A stretch of DNA of 45,637 bases, from the NCBI RefSeq assembly GCF_009496005.1, contig NZ_WIBF01000002.1, positions 375,191 to 420,827 of the forward strand, read 5' to 3'. The notes under the pieces are model-generated. The model did not search any database. It was not told the DNA's origin and was given only the letters and a program-made list of their open reading frames with translations. The position numbers and the translations under genes were made by a program. Each line of letters starts with the position of its first letter. The first letter of the stretch is position 1. This document shows positions 17,240 to 26,133 of the stretch, piece by piece. Source of the DNA: Tritonibacter litoralis (lineage in GTDB: Bacteria > Pseudomonadota > Alphaproteobacteria > Rhodobacterales > Rhodobacteraceae).

Positions 17240-17928
17240 GACTTAACCACCTCAAGCATGTAGCCAAGGCCACGGGCTGTTTTAATTGTGACACCATGGT
17301 CGGCAAGTCGTCGTCGCAAGCGGGACACCAAAGGTTCGACCGCAGTATCGTCCACCTCGGCGCCCACCCCATAGACATAATCTGTCAGGACGGGCTTTGA
17401 CACAATCCGGCTCCGCCGTTCTAGCAGACATTCAAACACCGCCAACTCCTTGCGCGGGATGTCCAAGTGGGTTCCGTTGGCGACCACCTGACGGGCGGTG
17501 CGATCAAAGGACAGGTCACCAATAGTCTCGACCGCGCCAAATTCGAGATTTCGGCGACGTGACAAGGCCCGAATACGTGCTTCAAGCTCGTCCATTTCGA
17601 AAGGCTTCACCAAATAGTCATCCGCACCAAGGTCAAGCCCGGCTACGCGGTCACTGATTTCGGTGCGGGCTGTCAGAAGGATCACGGGCGCATTATCCCC
17701 ACGCGAGCGTAGATCGCGCAGAACGTCAAGCCCGGACTGACCCGGAAGATTGATATCCAGCACAATCAGGTCGGCGCCTTCTCGGGTTAGGAAGATATCC
17801 GCTTCTTTGCCGTCGTGCAGCACATCCGCCGCATGGCCACGGTCCCGCAAGCGATAGGAAATCGCCTTGGCCAGTGGTTCATTATCTTCGACGATGACTA
17901 TTCGCATGTCTGGGTCCGCAAGGTTCAC
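17236..17928 (-). CDS. tctD: TctD-like OmpR-family response regulator
   Basis: A 230-residue two-domain response regulator. The receiver domain (about 8-122) has the acidic pair E14/D15, phospho-acceptor D58 in LIVLDINLPG and K108 in YLVKPFE. The C-terminal OmpR-type winged helix (about 135-225) has RKELAVFECLLERR and VSRLRRRLADHGV, TARGLGYML. The start is a GTG at 17928 with AAGGAG about 10 bases upstream; an ATG at 17907 would give the more usual MRIVIVEDN start but has no ribosome site, so either is possible. First gene of a two-gene operon with tctE and divergent from tctC. Confidence 0.88.
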   Translation of the reverse strand: MNLADPDMRIVIVEDNEPLAKAISYRLRDRGHAADVLHDGKEADIFLTREGADLIVLDINLPGQSGLDVLRDLRSRGDNAPVILLTARTEISDRVAGLDLGADDYLVKPFEMDELEARIRALSRRRNLEFGAVETIGDLSFDRTARQVVANGTHLDIPRKELAVFECLLERRSRIVSKPVLTDYVYGVGAEVDDTAVEPLVSRLRRRLADHGVTIKTARGLGYMLEVVKS

Positions 17929-18046
17929 GCAAGGTTGGCTCCTTATGTTCGTTGGATCGAATGGGGAATCAACCCCAAGAATTTATGGACATGTGCGCTG
18001 GCTCGGAGGATGCCGTTGTGCTTGTCTGGTCGATAGGGAGGATCCG

Positions 18047-19135
18047 ATGACCAAATTCAACTTTGCACGACGTGCAATCATGGGCCTGATTGTGGCCGCA
18101 GGCGTTGCAGCACCGGCAGCAGCCGAGGTGGATTTTACAGGTAAAACTGTAGAATGGGTTATTCCCTTCTCGGAAACAGGCGGCTCTGCCAAATGGGCCA
18201 ACTTCTTTGGGCCACTGCTGTCCGAAGCTTTGCCAGGTCAGCCGACAGTGGTTGTGAAATTCATGCCCGGCGCGGGCTCGACCAAAGGGGCCAACTGGTT
18301 CCAGAAACAAAAATACGAAGATGGGACGTTGTTGTTCGGGACCTCTGGTTCAACTCAATTTCCCTATCTTCTGGGTGACCCGCGTGTACGCTACGAATAC
18401 AGCGATTGGGAACCCGTTATGGCCTCGGGCACCGGCGGCGTAGCCTATTTGAATGCTGAGGACGGTGCTAAGTTCGATGGTTCGGCTAACGCGTTAAAAG
18501 ACACTGACTTCATCTATGGCTCGCAAGGTGCCACGCGCCTTGACCTTGTGCCTCTGCTGGCCTGGAAAATGCTGGGAATGAATGTTGAACCTGTATTTGG
18601 GATCAAAGGGCGCGGCGATGGTCGTTTGATGTTTGAGCGCGGCGAAGCCAACATCGACTACCAGACGTCATCCGGCTATTTGGGCGGATCAACCGCGTTG
18701 GTTGAGGATGGAAAAGCGGTTCCTATGATGACCTGGGGTGCGCTGGACGACTACGGCAATATCGTGCGTGATCCGACATTCCCTGATATTCCCACCTTCA
18801 AGGAAGTCTGCGAAGCCACCGATGGGTGCGAAACTTCGGGCGACGCATGGGAGGCATGGAAAGCCTTCTTTGTTGCAGGTTTCCCGGTTCAGAAACTCGC
18901 CTTCTTGCCAGCTGGAACACCGCAGGACGTGATCAACACTTATGCCAAGGCCTTCCAAGATGTTGTCGCGCGCGCTGACTTTGGCGAAATCTCGTCAAAA
19001 CGGGTCGGCAAATACACGGTTTTCACTGGGGTTGGCGCTCAGGAAGCGCTTGGCACAGCCACCCGCGTGTCTGACAGCGCTAAATCCTATGTCACCAAAT
19101 GGCTTCAAGAATCATACGGTGTGTCGCTGAACTAA
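18047..19135 (+). CDS. tctC: Tripartite tricarboxylate transporter binding protein TctC (Bug family)
   Basis: A 362-residue periplasmic binding protein of the TTT (Bug) family that captures the substrate for the TctAB permease. The N-terminal signal peptide (MTKFNFARRAIMG, then a hydrophobic run) probably ends after A26 in APAAAE. The mature part has the family's VEWVIPFSETGGSAKWA (binding loop 1) and VKFMPGAGSTKGANWF blocks. It is longer than typical Bug proteins (about 320) and has extra acidic loops such as EVCEATDGCETSGDAW, with two cysteines that may form a disulfide. GGGAGGA precedes the ATG. First gene of the operon, divergent from tctD. Confidence 0.9.
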   Translation: MTKFNFARRAIMGLIVAAGVAAPAAAEVDFTGKTVEWVIPFSETGGSAKWANFFGPLLSEALPGQPTVVVKFMPGAGSTKGANWFQKQKYEDGTLLFGTSGSTQFPYLLGDPRVRYEYSDWEPVMASGTGGVAYLNAEDGAKFDGSANALKDTDFIYGSQGATRLDLVPLLAWKMLGMNVEPVFGIKGRGDGRLMFERGEANIDYQTSSGYLGGSTALVEDGKAVPMMTWGALDDYGNIVRDPTFPDIPTFKEVCEATDGCETSGDAWEAWKAFFVAGFPVQKLAFLPAGTPQDVINTYAKAFQDVVARADFGEISSKRVGKYTVFTGVGAQEALGTATRVSDSAKSYVTKWLQESYGVSLN

Positions 19136-19214
19136 GCGCCCACCTCAGCGCGTGGCCCTCCTGAGGCTGCGCGCAACTCCCCCCTACATCTATTTAGAAA
19201 GAAAGGCGGCTCCT

Positions 19215-21245
19215 ATGGAGGTCTTCGCCACCGCACTTCCTGCGCTTGGAGAAGCGTGGGCTCTGATCTTGCAACCTGTCGTTCTGGGATATCTGGTCCT
19301 GGGAGTCGTGATGGGGCTGGCCGTTGGGGTATTTCCCGGCTTGGGCGGCATTGCCGGTTTGTCCCTTCTGTTGCCATTCATGTTTGGCATGGATCCGGTG
19401 CTGGGTCTGGCGCTGATGATTGGCATGGTGGCCGTGGTGCCGACTTCGGACACATTCGCGTCGGTCCTGATGGGTATTCCTGGATCCTCCGCATCGCAGG
19501 CCACGGTTCTGGACGGGTTCCCGATGGCCAAAAACGGTCAAGCCGCACGGGCTTTGTCTGCCGCTTTTACCTCGTCACTGTTCGGTGGGCTTGTGGGCGC
19601 GACCTTCCTGACGATCTTTATTCTGGTCGCCCGCCCCATTGTGTTGGCTTTCGGCCTGCCCGAGATGTTGATGATCACGGTTCTTGGCCTGTCGATGGTC
19701 GCCATCCTTGCGGGGCGTTTTGCCTTGAAGGGTCTGGCCGCTGCCGGGCTGGGAATGATGATCGGCACGATTGGAGAGGCCGACGCCGGTGGCTCGTTGC
19801 GCATGGCGAGCTATGATATTCCTTATCTTACCGACGGTCTGAAGCTGGTCATCGTGGGTCTTGGGGTCTTTGCGATCCCGGAAATTATATCACTACTGCG
19901 TCAGGATCGTTCCATTGCCAAAGGCGCCTCGCTTGGTGCGGGCTGGATGGACGGTGTTCGTGACTGGATGGCCAACAAGTGGCTGTCAGTGCGCTGTTCA
20001 ATCATCGGTGTGGTCGTTGGGATCATCCCAGGCCTTGGCGGATCGGTTGTCGACTGGATTGCCTATGGTCACTCTGTTCAAACCACCAAGGACAAGTCGA
20101 ATTTCGGCAAAGGAGAAGTGCGTGGTGTGATCGGGCCCGAAAGCTCGAACAACGCAAAAGAGGGTGGCGGTTTGGTTCCGACCCTCCTGTTCGGGATCCC
20201 CGGTTCGGGCTCGATGGCGATTTTCATCGGGGCCATTGCCCTGTTGGGTTCGGGCGACATCGAAGTCGGCCCAGCGATGCTGAAAAACAACCTGGACATC
20301 ACCTATTCGATCGTCTGGTTGCTGGCGCTGGCCAATGTTGTGGGCACGGTTCTGTGTATCGCGGCGTCTGGTGGTATCGCCAAGCTAACGACGATCCGTT
20401 TCACCTATCTGGCGCCGTTCCTGTTTATGTTGATCAGCTTTGCCGCTTTCCAGTCGGGACAAAACTTTGAAGACCTGCTGGCGTTGTTTGCCATTGGTCT
20501 GATCGGCATTTTCCTGCGCCGCTTTGATTGGTCCCGCCCGGCTTTCCTGATCGGTTTTGTACTGTCCAATCCGGTCGAAAAGTTTTCGAACCAAGCGTTC
20601 CAGATCGCGTCTTTCCGGTTCCGCAAAAGCTTTGAAGAGGGGATCGACTACGTGTTCTCTCCAATCGTGATCGTGCTGATCATCATTACGGTTTTGTCTG
20701 TCGTGCTTGGCCTGCGACAGGCCAAGGCGATCATGGCGGAAGGCCAGGTCCAATCCGGTTCAAAACGTGCGCCGCTGATCTTCTTGTTGGTCATTGCCGC
20801 CTATCTGATCGTCGCTCTGATCAACGCCAACATGATCCCGGACTACAATCTGACCGACAAGATCATCCCGTTGGTTGTCGGAGGCTTCTCCTTGGTCTGC
20901 TGCCTGATCCTTCTGGTGCAGATGATGCGCCGCCCCGAAGGCGACGGCATTTTTGCCGACAAAGAATTTGCAGGCGAGGACGCGGATGCGCCCTTTGGGC
21001 TGTGGTCCACGCTGGCGTGGTTTGCCGGCTTAATTGCGGCCACGTGGTTTGTCGGCTTCATTCTAGCGTTGATCGGTTTTCTGATCGCCTTCCTGCGTGT
21101 GCGGGCTGGGGCTGGCTGGAGCAAAACCCTGATCCTGACTGTATGCGGAATCGGTTTCATGTGCCTGATGGCGGGCGCGCTCAACCGCGACTTCCCTCCG
21201 GGATTGCTGCAAGGGGCAGTTGACCTGCCATGGCCGCTGAAATGA
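19215..21245 (+). CDS. tctA: Fused TctA-TctB tripartite tricarboxylate permease
   Basis: A 676-residue inner-membrane permease. Residues 1 to about 505 are TctA: GVFPGLGGIAGLSLLLPF, TSDTFASVLMGIPGSSASQA, then the inverted-repeat copy GIIPGLGGSVVDWIAYGH and LLFGIPGSGSMAIFIGA. Residues about 514-676 are a TctB-like (DUF1468) part with four hydrophobic segments, normally a separate small gene. So large and small membrane subunits are fused. AAAGG lies about 8 bases before the ATG at 19215. The gene overlaps the next (prpF-like) by 16 bp. Substrate inferred as a tricarboxylate from the neighbours. Confidence 0.92.
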   Translation: MEVFATALPALGEAWALILQPVVLGYLVLGVVMGLAVGVFPGLGGIAGLSLLLPFMFGMDPVLGLALMIGMVAVVPTSDTFASVLMGIPGSSASQATVLDGFPMAKNGQAARALSAAFTSSLFGGLVGATFLTIFILVARPIVLAFGLPEMLMITVLGLSMVAILAGRFALKGLAAAGLGMMIGTIGEADAGGSLRMASYDIPYLTDGLKLVIVGLGVFAIPEIISLLRQDRSIAKGASLGAGWMDGVRDWMANKWLSVRCSIIGVVVGIIPGLGGSVVDWIAYGHSVQTTKDKSNFGKGEVRGVIGPESSNNAKEGGGLVPTLLFGIPGSGSMAIFIGAIALLGSGDIEVGPAMLKNNLDITYSIVWLLALANVVGTVLCIAASGGIAKLTTIRFTYLAPFLFMLISFAAFQSGQNFEDLLALFAIGLIGIFLRRFDWSRPAFLIGFVLSNPVEKFSNQAFQIASFRFRKSFEEGIDYVFSPIVIVLIIITVLSVVLGLRQAKAIMAEGQVQSGSKRAPLIFLLVIAAYLIVALINANMIPDYNLTDKIIPLVVGGFSLVCCLILLVQMMRRPEGDGIFADKEFAGEDADAPFGLWSTLAWFAGLIAATWFVGFILALIGFLIAFLRVRAGAGWSKTLILTVCGIGFMCLMAGALNRDFPPGLLQGAVDLPWPLK

Positions 21246-22342
21246 CCCAGACAGGTATTCCATACATCCACATGCGTGGCGGCACGTCAAAGGGTCCTTA
21301 TTTCCGGCGAGAAGATCTGCCGGAAGATCTGGACACCCTGTCCCAGGTCCTGATCTCGGCAGTAGGGTCGGGCCATGCGCTGAACATCGACGGAATCGGT
21401 GGCGGAGCCGCCGTGACCACCAAAGTTGCCATGCTATCGAAAAGCACCGATGACTGGGCTGACGTGGACTATTTTTTTGCTCAGGTCTCGGTCGAGGATC
21501 AACTGGTAGACTATAAACCCACGTGCGGAAACATCTTGTCCGGTGTTGGTCCGGCGGCCATTGAAATGGGGCTAATAACCCCCGCCCAAGACGTGACTGA
21601 AGTTCGAATTCATGCCGTCAACACGGGTGCCCGCGTGGTGGCCAAGATTCAAACACCCGGAGGTCGGCTGACCTATGAGGGCGACACTGAAATTGCAGGA
21701 AGCCCCGGAACCTCGGCGCCGATCCAGTTGAGTTTTATGGGTGTTGTCGGAGCCGCAACAGGGAAATTCCTGCCCACGGGCAACCTGCGCGACACCTTCG
21801 ACGGGATTGATGTGACCTGCATGGATGTCGCGATGCCAATCGTCATTGCACGCGCCGAAGACTTTGGTCTGACGGGCTATGAGAGCGCCGAAGACCTGGA
21901 CGCCAATACCGATTTCTTCGCCCGTTTTGAGGCCATCCGGATTAAAGCAGGTGAGCGGATGGGCATGGGAGACGTGTCGAAATCGGTCACCCCGAAATTT
22001 GGCCTCCTGGCACCTGCAAAAGACGGTGGTAGCATCGCAGTCCGTTACTTTATGCCGTGGAAAACACACCCTACAATGGCGGTGACTGGCGCACAATGTC
22101 TGGCGTCCTGTGCCCTGACCCCCGGCACCGTCTCAGATGGGTTGATCGCGCGCCCCAACGAAAACCCCGCCGAACTGGTGTTGGAACATGCCTCTGGTAC
22201 GATCGAAGTACTGGTCGATTTTTCGAACGAGAACGGCTTTTCGCTGAACTCTGCCGGGCTGGTGCGCACGGCGCGAAAACTGGCCGACGGCAAAGTTTAT
22301 GTGCCGACCAGCGTCTGGCCGGGACAAGGAGAGAGACCATGA
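21230..22342 (+). CDS. PrpF/4-oxalomesaconate tautomerase-family isomerase
   Basis: A 370-residue PrpF-family protein (diaminopimelate-epimerase-like fold). Members include the AcnD-associated PrpF, which isomerises 2-methylaconitate and trans-aconitate, and GalD/LigU oxalomesaconate tautomerases. The family signature RGGTSKGPYF is at 16-25 with the conserved lysine K21; the PTCGN cysteine is C99, followed by GVGPAAIEMG, then KFGLLAPAKDGG and CALTPGTVSDG. Between a tricarboxylate permease and tcuAB, a trans- to cis-aconitate isomerase role fits best; no ring-cleavage genes of the gallate or protocatechuate 4,5-pathway are near. Start ATG at 21230, with another in-frame ATG at 21242. Confidence 0.85.
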   Translation: MAAEMTQTGIPYIHMRGGTSKGPYFRREDLPEDLDTLSQVLISAVGSGHALNIDGIGGGAAVTTKVAMLSKSTDDWADVDYFFAQVSVEDQLVDYKPTCGNILSGVGPAAIEMGLITPAQDVTEVRIHAVNTGARVVAKIQTPGGRLTYEGDTEIAGSPGTSAPIQLSFMGVVGAATGKFLPTGNLRDTFDGIDVTCMDVAMPIVIARAEDFGLTGYESAEDLDANTDFFARFEAIRIKAGERMGMGDVSKSVTPKFGLLAPAKDGGSIAVRYFMPWKTHPTMAVTGAQCLASCALTPGTVSDGLIARPNENPAELVLEHASGTIEVLVDFSNENGFSLNSAGLVRTARKLADGKVYVPTSVWPGQGERP

Positions 22343-23157
22343 GCGTTCACAATATTCTTGTTGCCTTCAACGGGTCAGACAGCGCAGTGTCAGCGTTAAA
22401 TTACGCGGTGTCACTCGCCAAGGGCGGTGCGCATATCACGGCGCTACTGGCGCATTCAAGACACGAGACCATCGACGGCAACGCAGCCTGGGTTCCCGAA
22501 AAGGCGCGCAAGATTATTGCGCAGGCCAATGCCGACATCCTGTCGGGCATAAAAGCACGTTTCGAAGATTTGCGCCCACAGCTCGGCCTTGGCGACCGGA
22601 TGCATTTCGAACAAGTGTCCGGACGTGTGGATGCGGTTCTGTCGGAAACGGCCCGGAACTATGATTTGCTGGTTGTTGGAAACGACGTCGCGGACGACGT
22701 GGATGAACATGTTACAATCCATCCGGATCGCATCGCCCTGATGAGCGGTCGCCCCGTGCTTATTGTGCCAAAAGGCTTTGATGCGGACGCAAGACACGCC
22801 CACGCCGCGTTGGTATGGGACGGCAGCCGTGCATCAGCCCGTGCCTTGTCCGACAGCCTTGGTTTGTTGGAGGACCAAGGACGGGTGACCGTTCTGACGG
22901 TCGGCGACGAACAAACCCCGCGCCCTATCCAAGACGTAATGACCCATCTTGCACGCCACAATGTTCAAGCCACCCACAAAGCCATCCCCGCCGAGCCCGG
23001 CATCGCACGGGCAATTATCACTTATTGCCGCGAGGCTGATCCGTGCCTTCTTGTGATGGGGGTATATGAACATTCGAAATTCCGCGAAGATTTCCTTGGC
23101 GGTGTTACGGCACGTGTGTTGCGCGATGCGCCGATCCCCGTTTTGCTCTCTCACTAA
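22339..23157 (+). CDS. Universal stress protein, two-domain
   Basis: A 272-residue UspA-type protein, about twice the length of a single domain. The first half starts with NILVAFNGSDSAVSALNYAVSLA and ends in DLLVVGNDV, RPVLIVPKG. The second half restarts at HAALVWDGSRASARALSDSL and ends with the nucleotide-loop-like VMGVYEHSKFREDFLGGVT and ARVLRDAPIPVLLSH. Start ATG overlaps the prpF-like stop (ATGA at 22339-22342). It is locked into the tricarboxylate operon by overlaps on both sides. Its role there is unknown; a stress or energy-sensing accessory is a guess. Confidence 0.88.
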   Translation: MSVHNILVAFNGSDSAVSALNYAVSLAKGGAHITALLAHSRHETIDGNAAWVPEKARKIIAQANADILSGIKARFEDLRPQLGLGDRMHFEQVSGRVDAVLSETARNYDLLVVGNDVADDVDEHVTIHPDRIALMSGRPVLIVPKGFDADARHAHAALVWDGSRASARALSDSLGLLEDQGRVTVLTVGDEQTPRPIQDVMTHLARHNVQATHKAIPAEPGIARAIITYCREADPCLLVMGVYEHSKFREDFLGGVTARVLRDAPIPVLLSH

Positions 23158-23169
23158 AGGACCCAAACA

Positions 23170-23349
23170 ATGACCCCTTATGATGCCCTCACCGAAGTGA
23201 ACGCAGTGATGGACCGTCTGCGTGCGGTGCGCGAAACTCTTGGTAAGAAACTGGCGGACGGAAGCTGCCAATCCAGTGAATTGCGGCAAATGTCTGACTT
23301 GCATGATCGCGTCGCACTGGCCATCGCCGCCTACAAGCGCGGGAAGTAA
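23170..23349 (+). CDS. Small 59-residue protein in the tricarboxylate operon
   Basis: A short gene, ATG at 23170 and TAA at 23347, placed 12 bases after the universal stress gene and 2 bases before the dehydrogenase start. The predicted protein is soluble and largely helical (MTPYDALTEVNAVMDRLR, LGKKLADG, LRQMSDLHDRVALAIAAYK) with a regular hydrophobic spacing that could form a two-helix bundle. Codon third positions are GC-rich like the neighbours. I do not recognise the family. Tight packing on both sides is the main support. Confidence 0.65.
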   Translation: MTPYDALTEVNAVMDRLRAVRETLGKKLADGSCQSSELRQMSDLHDRVALAIAAYKRGK

Positions 23350-23351
23350 AA

Positions 23352-24326
23352 GTGCGCATACACATCTTGGATGACTGGTTTGATACGCTTCGCAAACTTC
23401 CCAGTTTTCGAATGCTGGATGGGCACGACGTCCAAGTTTGGACCGACCATGTCGACGATGTGAATACGCTGGCGGATCGTTTGGCGGACGCAGATGCCGT
23501 GGTTCTGTTCCGGGAACGCACCAAAGTCACTAGAGAGCTTGTAGCACGCCTGCCCAAATTGCGCGTGATCAGTCAACGCGGCGTCTATCCGCACATCGAT
23601 ATTGCCGCCTGTTCCGAGCACAAGGTGCTTGTGTGTTCAAAAATACCAAGCGGAGGTGGCACCAATCACGCTGCTGCTGAGCTGACTTGGGCGCTGATCA
23701 TGGCGGGCATGCGCGACCTGCCGGCACAGATGGCAAGTGTAAAGGCAGGCAACTGGCAGTCCGGTGTGGGCAAGACCCTGAACGGCAGGCAACTCGGGCT
23801 TTATGGCTATGGCCGGATTGCCAAGGCTGTGGCAGGCTACGCAGAGGCATTTGGAATGCGCGTGGTCTGGTGGGCGTCCGAGGAAGGGCGCAAACGCGCC
23901 GCTGCGGATGGTCGAACACTTGCATCAGATCGCTCGTCCTTCTTTGCAGATAGCGACATCATTTCCGTGCACGTCAGGCTGAAACCGGAAACCAAAGGGA
24001 TCATCACTGCAGATGATTTTGCAGCCATGCGATCTGATGCGTTGTTCGTGAATACCTCACGCGCAGGCCTCATTGCACCCGGCGCGTTGCTGGCCGCGTT
24101 GAATGCCAACCATCCCGGCAAGGCTGCGATTGACGTCTTCGATACTGAACCGCTTATCGATCGCAATGACCCTTTGCTGGCACATCCCAATCTGATTGCG
24201 ACCCCGCACATCGGCTTTGTAACCGAGGACGAGTTCGACCTGCAGTTTTCTGACATTTACGAACAGCTCAATGCCTTTGCCGCGGGTGCTCCGATCCACA
24301 TGGCAAACCCGGAAGCATTCTCTTAA
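23352..24326 (+). CDS. D-isomer-specific 2-hydroxyacid dehydrogenase
   Basis: A 324-residue NAD(P)-dependent D-2-hydroxyacid dehydrogenase (PGDH-like), reducing 2-oxoacids or oxidising D-2-hydroxyacids. The nucleotide loop is LYGYGRIAKAVAGYAEAFG. The catalytic residues are the arginine in NTSRAG, the glutamate in FDTEP and the histidine in TPHIGF. Start GTG at 23352, two bases after the small gene. It is the last gene of the tct operon before a 418-bp gap. Physiological substrate unknown; a role in recycling a hydroxyacid from tricarboxylate breakdown is only inferred from the operon. Confidence 0.88.
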   Translation: MRIHILDDWFDTLRKLPSFRMLDGHDVQVWTDHVDDVNTLADRLADADAVVLFRERTKVTRELVARLPKLRVISQRGVYPHIDIAACSEHKVLVCSKIPSGGGTNHAAAELTWALIMAGMRDLPAQMASVKAGNWQSGVGKTLNGRQLGLYGYGRIAKAVAGYAEAFGMRVVWWASEEGRKRAAADGRTLASDRSSFFADSDIISVHVRLKPETKGIITADDFAAMRSDALFVNTSRAGLIAPGALLAALNANHPGKAAIDVFDTEPLIDRNDPLLAHPNLIATPHIGFVTEDEFDLQFSDIYEQLNAFAAGAPIHMANPEAFS

Positions 24327-24744
24327 CATTCTGACAGAATTGCGCAAATTTGCGCAATTACGATGGGCAAGCTGCGTCTTTTGGGCTGTGTTCCCAAAGG
24401 CATCAGACGTGGCGCAAAACGCCTGTCACAATTTTCCAGAGTTCCGCGCCTGTTACAAATGCATTGCGCGGATGGGTTGGCGTGCTGTCTTCGACTGACA
24501 TAACTGGTGGCTTTATGTGCGCCGTCCAAAGCCTTGTCCACATGGCTTCCTCCTGCGTCATGGCCATCGTCGATGGGTTCAGCTGGCCGGTTGCCAGGTG
24601 AAAGGCTTCCTTATCTGTGGACCTCAGAACGGCTTCCAGATCAGCGCAACTCTGATTTATGCGATCATCGCATCAATAACCGATAAACCGTCATTTGTCA
24701 GATCAAAATAGGCACTGTAGTCAGAGTTCAACAGAGGACTACCC
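24327..24744. other. Gap before tcuA: palindrome and a possible degraded frame
   Basis: It begins with the 22-bp palindrome at 24338-24359. On the minus strand a frame without stops runs from about 24672 to 24403 and reads protein-like with GC-rich third positions, for example CADLEAVLRSTDKEAFHLA and TQEEAMWTRLWTAHIKPP. The only in-frame ATG leaves about 54 residues and there is no clear ribosome site. It may be a decayed gene or a small undetected one; I do not recognise it. The promoter of tcuA should be in the last part of the gap. Confidence 0.35.
24338..24359. promoter_or_regulatory. Perfect 22-bp palindrome with two TTGCGCAA units
   Basis: AATTGCGCAAATTTGCGCAATT is its own reverse complement and holds two TTGCGCAA octamers, each itself palindromic. 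It lies 12 bases after the dehydrogenase stop and about 385 bp before tcuA. It may be an operator; the TTTGCAAA-type sites of short-chain acyl-CoA regulators (ScfR/PccR) look similar but are not identical. Confidence 0.55.
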
Positions 24745-26133
24745 ATGACCAAATCATATGACATCGCCGTTATTGGCGGCGGCAATGCGGCCTTATGCGC
24801 CGCTATGACCGCTGCCGAAGCCGGTGCCAAAGTACTGATCCTTGAGACCGCGCCCAAGACCTATCGTGGCGGCAATTCCCGCCATACCCGAAACTTCCGG
24901 TGCATGCATACCGGGCCGCTTGGCCCGCTGGTTGAGGACTATAGCGAAGAGGAATACCTGGCCGACCTTCTTAAGGTCACCGGCGGGAAGACCGACAAAG
25001 ATTTGGCACGGCTGGCTATTCACACATCCGAAGAATGTCTGCCATGGATGCAAGAGCATGGTGTCCGTTTCCAGCCTTCGTTGTCTGGTACGCTGTCGCT
25101 TGCGCGCACCAATGCGTTCTTCATGGGTGGGGGTAAAAGCCTTGTGAACGCCTATTACCGCACCGCTGAAAAACTGGGTGTTGATGTGCTCTATGAGGCT
25201 GCGGTTACCCATTTGGAACTCGAAGGCGACCAGATCACACGCGTGGTTTATACCTGCGAGGGGCAGATGCATAGCATCTCGCCCAAATCCGTGGTGGTCG
25301 CCTCGGGTGGGTTTCAGGCAGACACCGATTGGCTGACCCGTGCATGGGGACCGGCAGCGCAGAACTTTCTGATCCGCGGCACCCCCTACAACCGTGGAGT
25401 GGTCTTGGCGGATCTGCTGGACCAAGGTGTGCAGTCTGTAGGGGACGCCGACCAATGTCATGCGGTTGCAATCGACGGGCGCGCGCCCAAATACGACGGC
25501 GGCATTGTGACCCGGCTGGACTGTGTGCCGTTCTCCGTTGTTGTGAACAAAAACGCTGAGCGGTTCTATGACGAAGGCGAGGATGTTTGGCCAAAACGCT
25601 ATGCGATCTGGGGGCGTCTTGTTGCCGCGCAACCTGATCAGGTGGGTTATGTGATCATCGACGCCAAGTCGCTGGAATTGTTCATGCCCTCGGTGTTTCC
25701 GCCCCTGAAGGCGGACACATTGGAAGAACTCGCAGGCATGATGGACCTGCCTGCCGATAAACTGCGCCAGACCGTGGACCGCTTCAATGCGGCCTGTGGT
25801 GACACATCGAAGTTTCACCCAACCGAGCTGGATGGTGTGGCCACCTCTGGGATCACCCCGCCCAAGACAAATTGGGCGCGCCCGCTCACCGAGCCACCCT
25901 TTTATGGCTACACGCTACGAACCGGTGTGACTTTCACATATCTGGGTCTGAAGGTGGACCGCAACGCGCAGTGTTCGACCAAGACCGGCCTGATCCGCAA
26001 TTTGTGGGCGGCAGGCGAAACCATGGCCGGATCCATCCTTGGCCAAGGGTATCTGGCGGGATTTGGCATGACGATCGGAACTGTCTTCGGACGTATCGCA
26101 GGACGGGAGGCCGCAGCCTATGCAAACAAATGA
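24745..26133 (+). CDS. tcuA: FAD-dependent tricarballylate dehydrogenase TcuA
   Basis: A 462-residue flavoprotein of the fumarate-reductase/succinate-dehydrogenase flavin family, matching TcuA, which oxidises tricarballylate to cis-aconitate. The FAD motif is IGGGNAALCAA (10-20), followed by the TcuA-like RGGNSRHTRNFRCMHTGP. The C-terminal flavin contact is NLWAAGETMAGSILGQGYLAGFGM. Arg and His residues of the dicarboxylate-type active site are in RGTPYNRGVV and similar blocks. TcuA of Salmonella needs the membrane partner TcuB, which is present here with a 14-bp overlap. Citrate or aconitate analogues as true substrate cannot be excluded. Confidence 0.9.
   Translation: MTKSYDIAVIGGGNAALCAAMTAAEAGAKVLILETAPKTYRGGNSRHTRNFRCMHTGPLGPLVEDYSEEEYLADLLKVTGGKTDKDLARLAIHTSEECLPWMQEHGVRFQPSLSGTLSLARTNAFFMGGGKSLVNAYYRTAEKLGVDVLYEAAVTHLELEGDQITRVVYTCEGQMHSISPKSVVVASGGFQADTDWLTRAWGPAAQNFLIRGTPYNRGVVLADLLDQGVQSVGDADQCHAVAIDGRAPKYDGGIVTRLDCVPFSVVVNKNAERFYDEGEDVWPKRYAIWGRLVAAQPDQVGYVIIDAKSLELFMPSVFPPLKADTLEELAGMMDLPADKLRQTVDRFNAACGDTSKFHPTELDGVATSGITPPKTNWARPLTEPPFYGYTLRTGVTFTYLGLKVDRNAQCSTKTGLIRNLWAAGETMAGSILGQGYLAGFGMTIGTVFGRIAGREAAAYANK

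Noticed and set aside
22057-22338. Longer start for the universal stress protein.
   Set aside because: It would overlap the prpF-like gene by almost 290 bp; the ATGA overlap at 22339 gives the standard Usp N-terminus.
24793-25818. A 341-codon antisense frame inside tcuA.
   Set aside because: Shadow of tcuA; no motif, and tcuA has all FAD-binding blocks.
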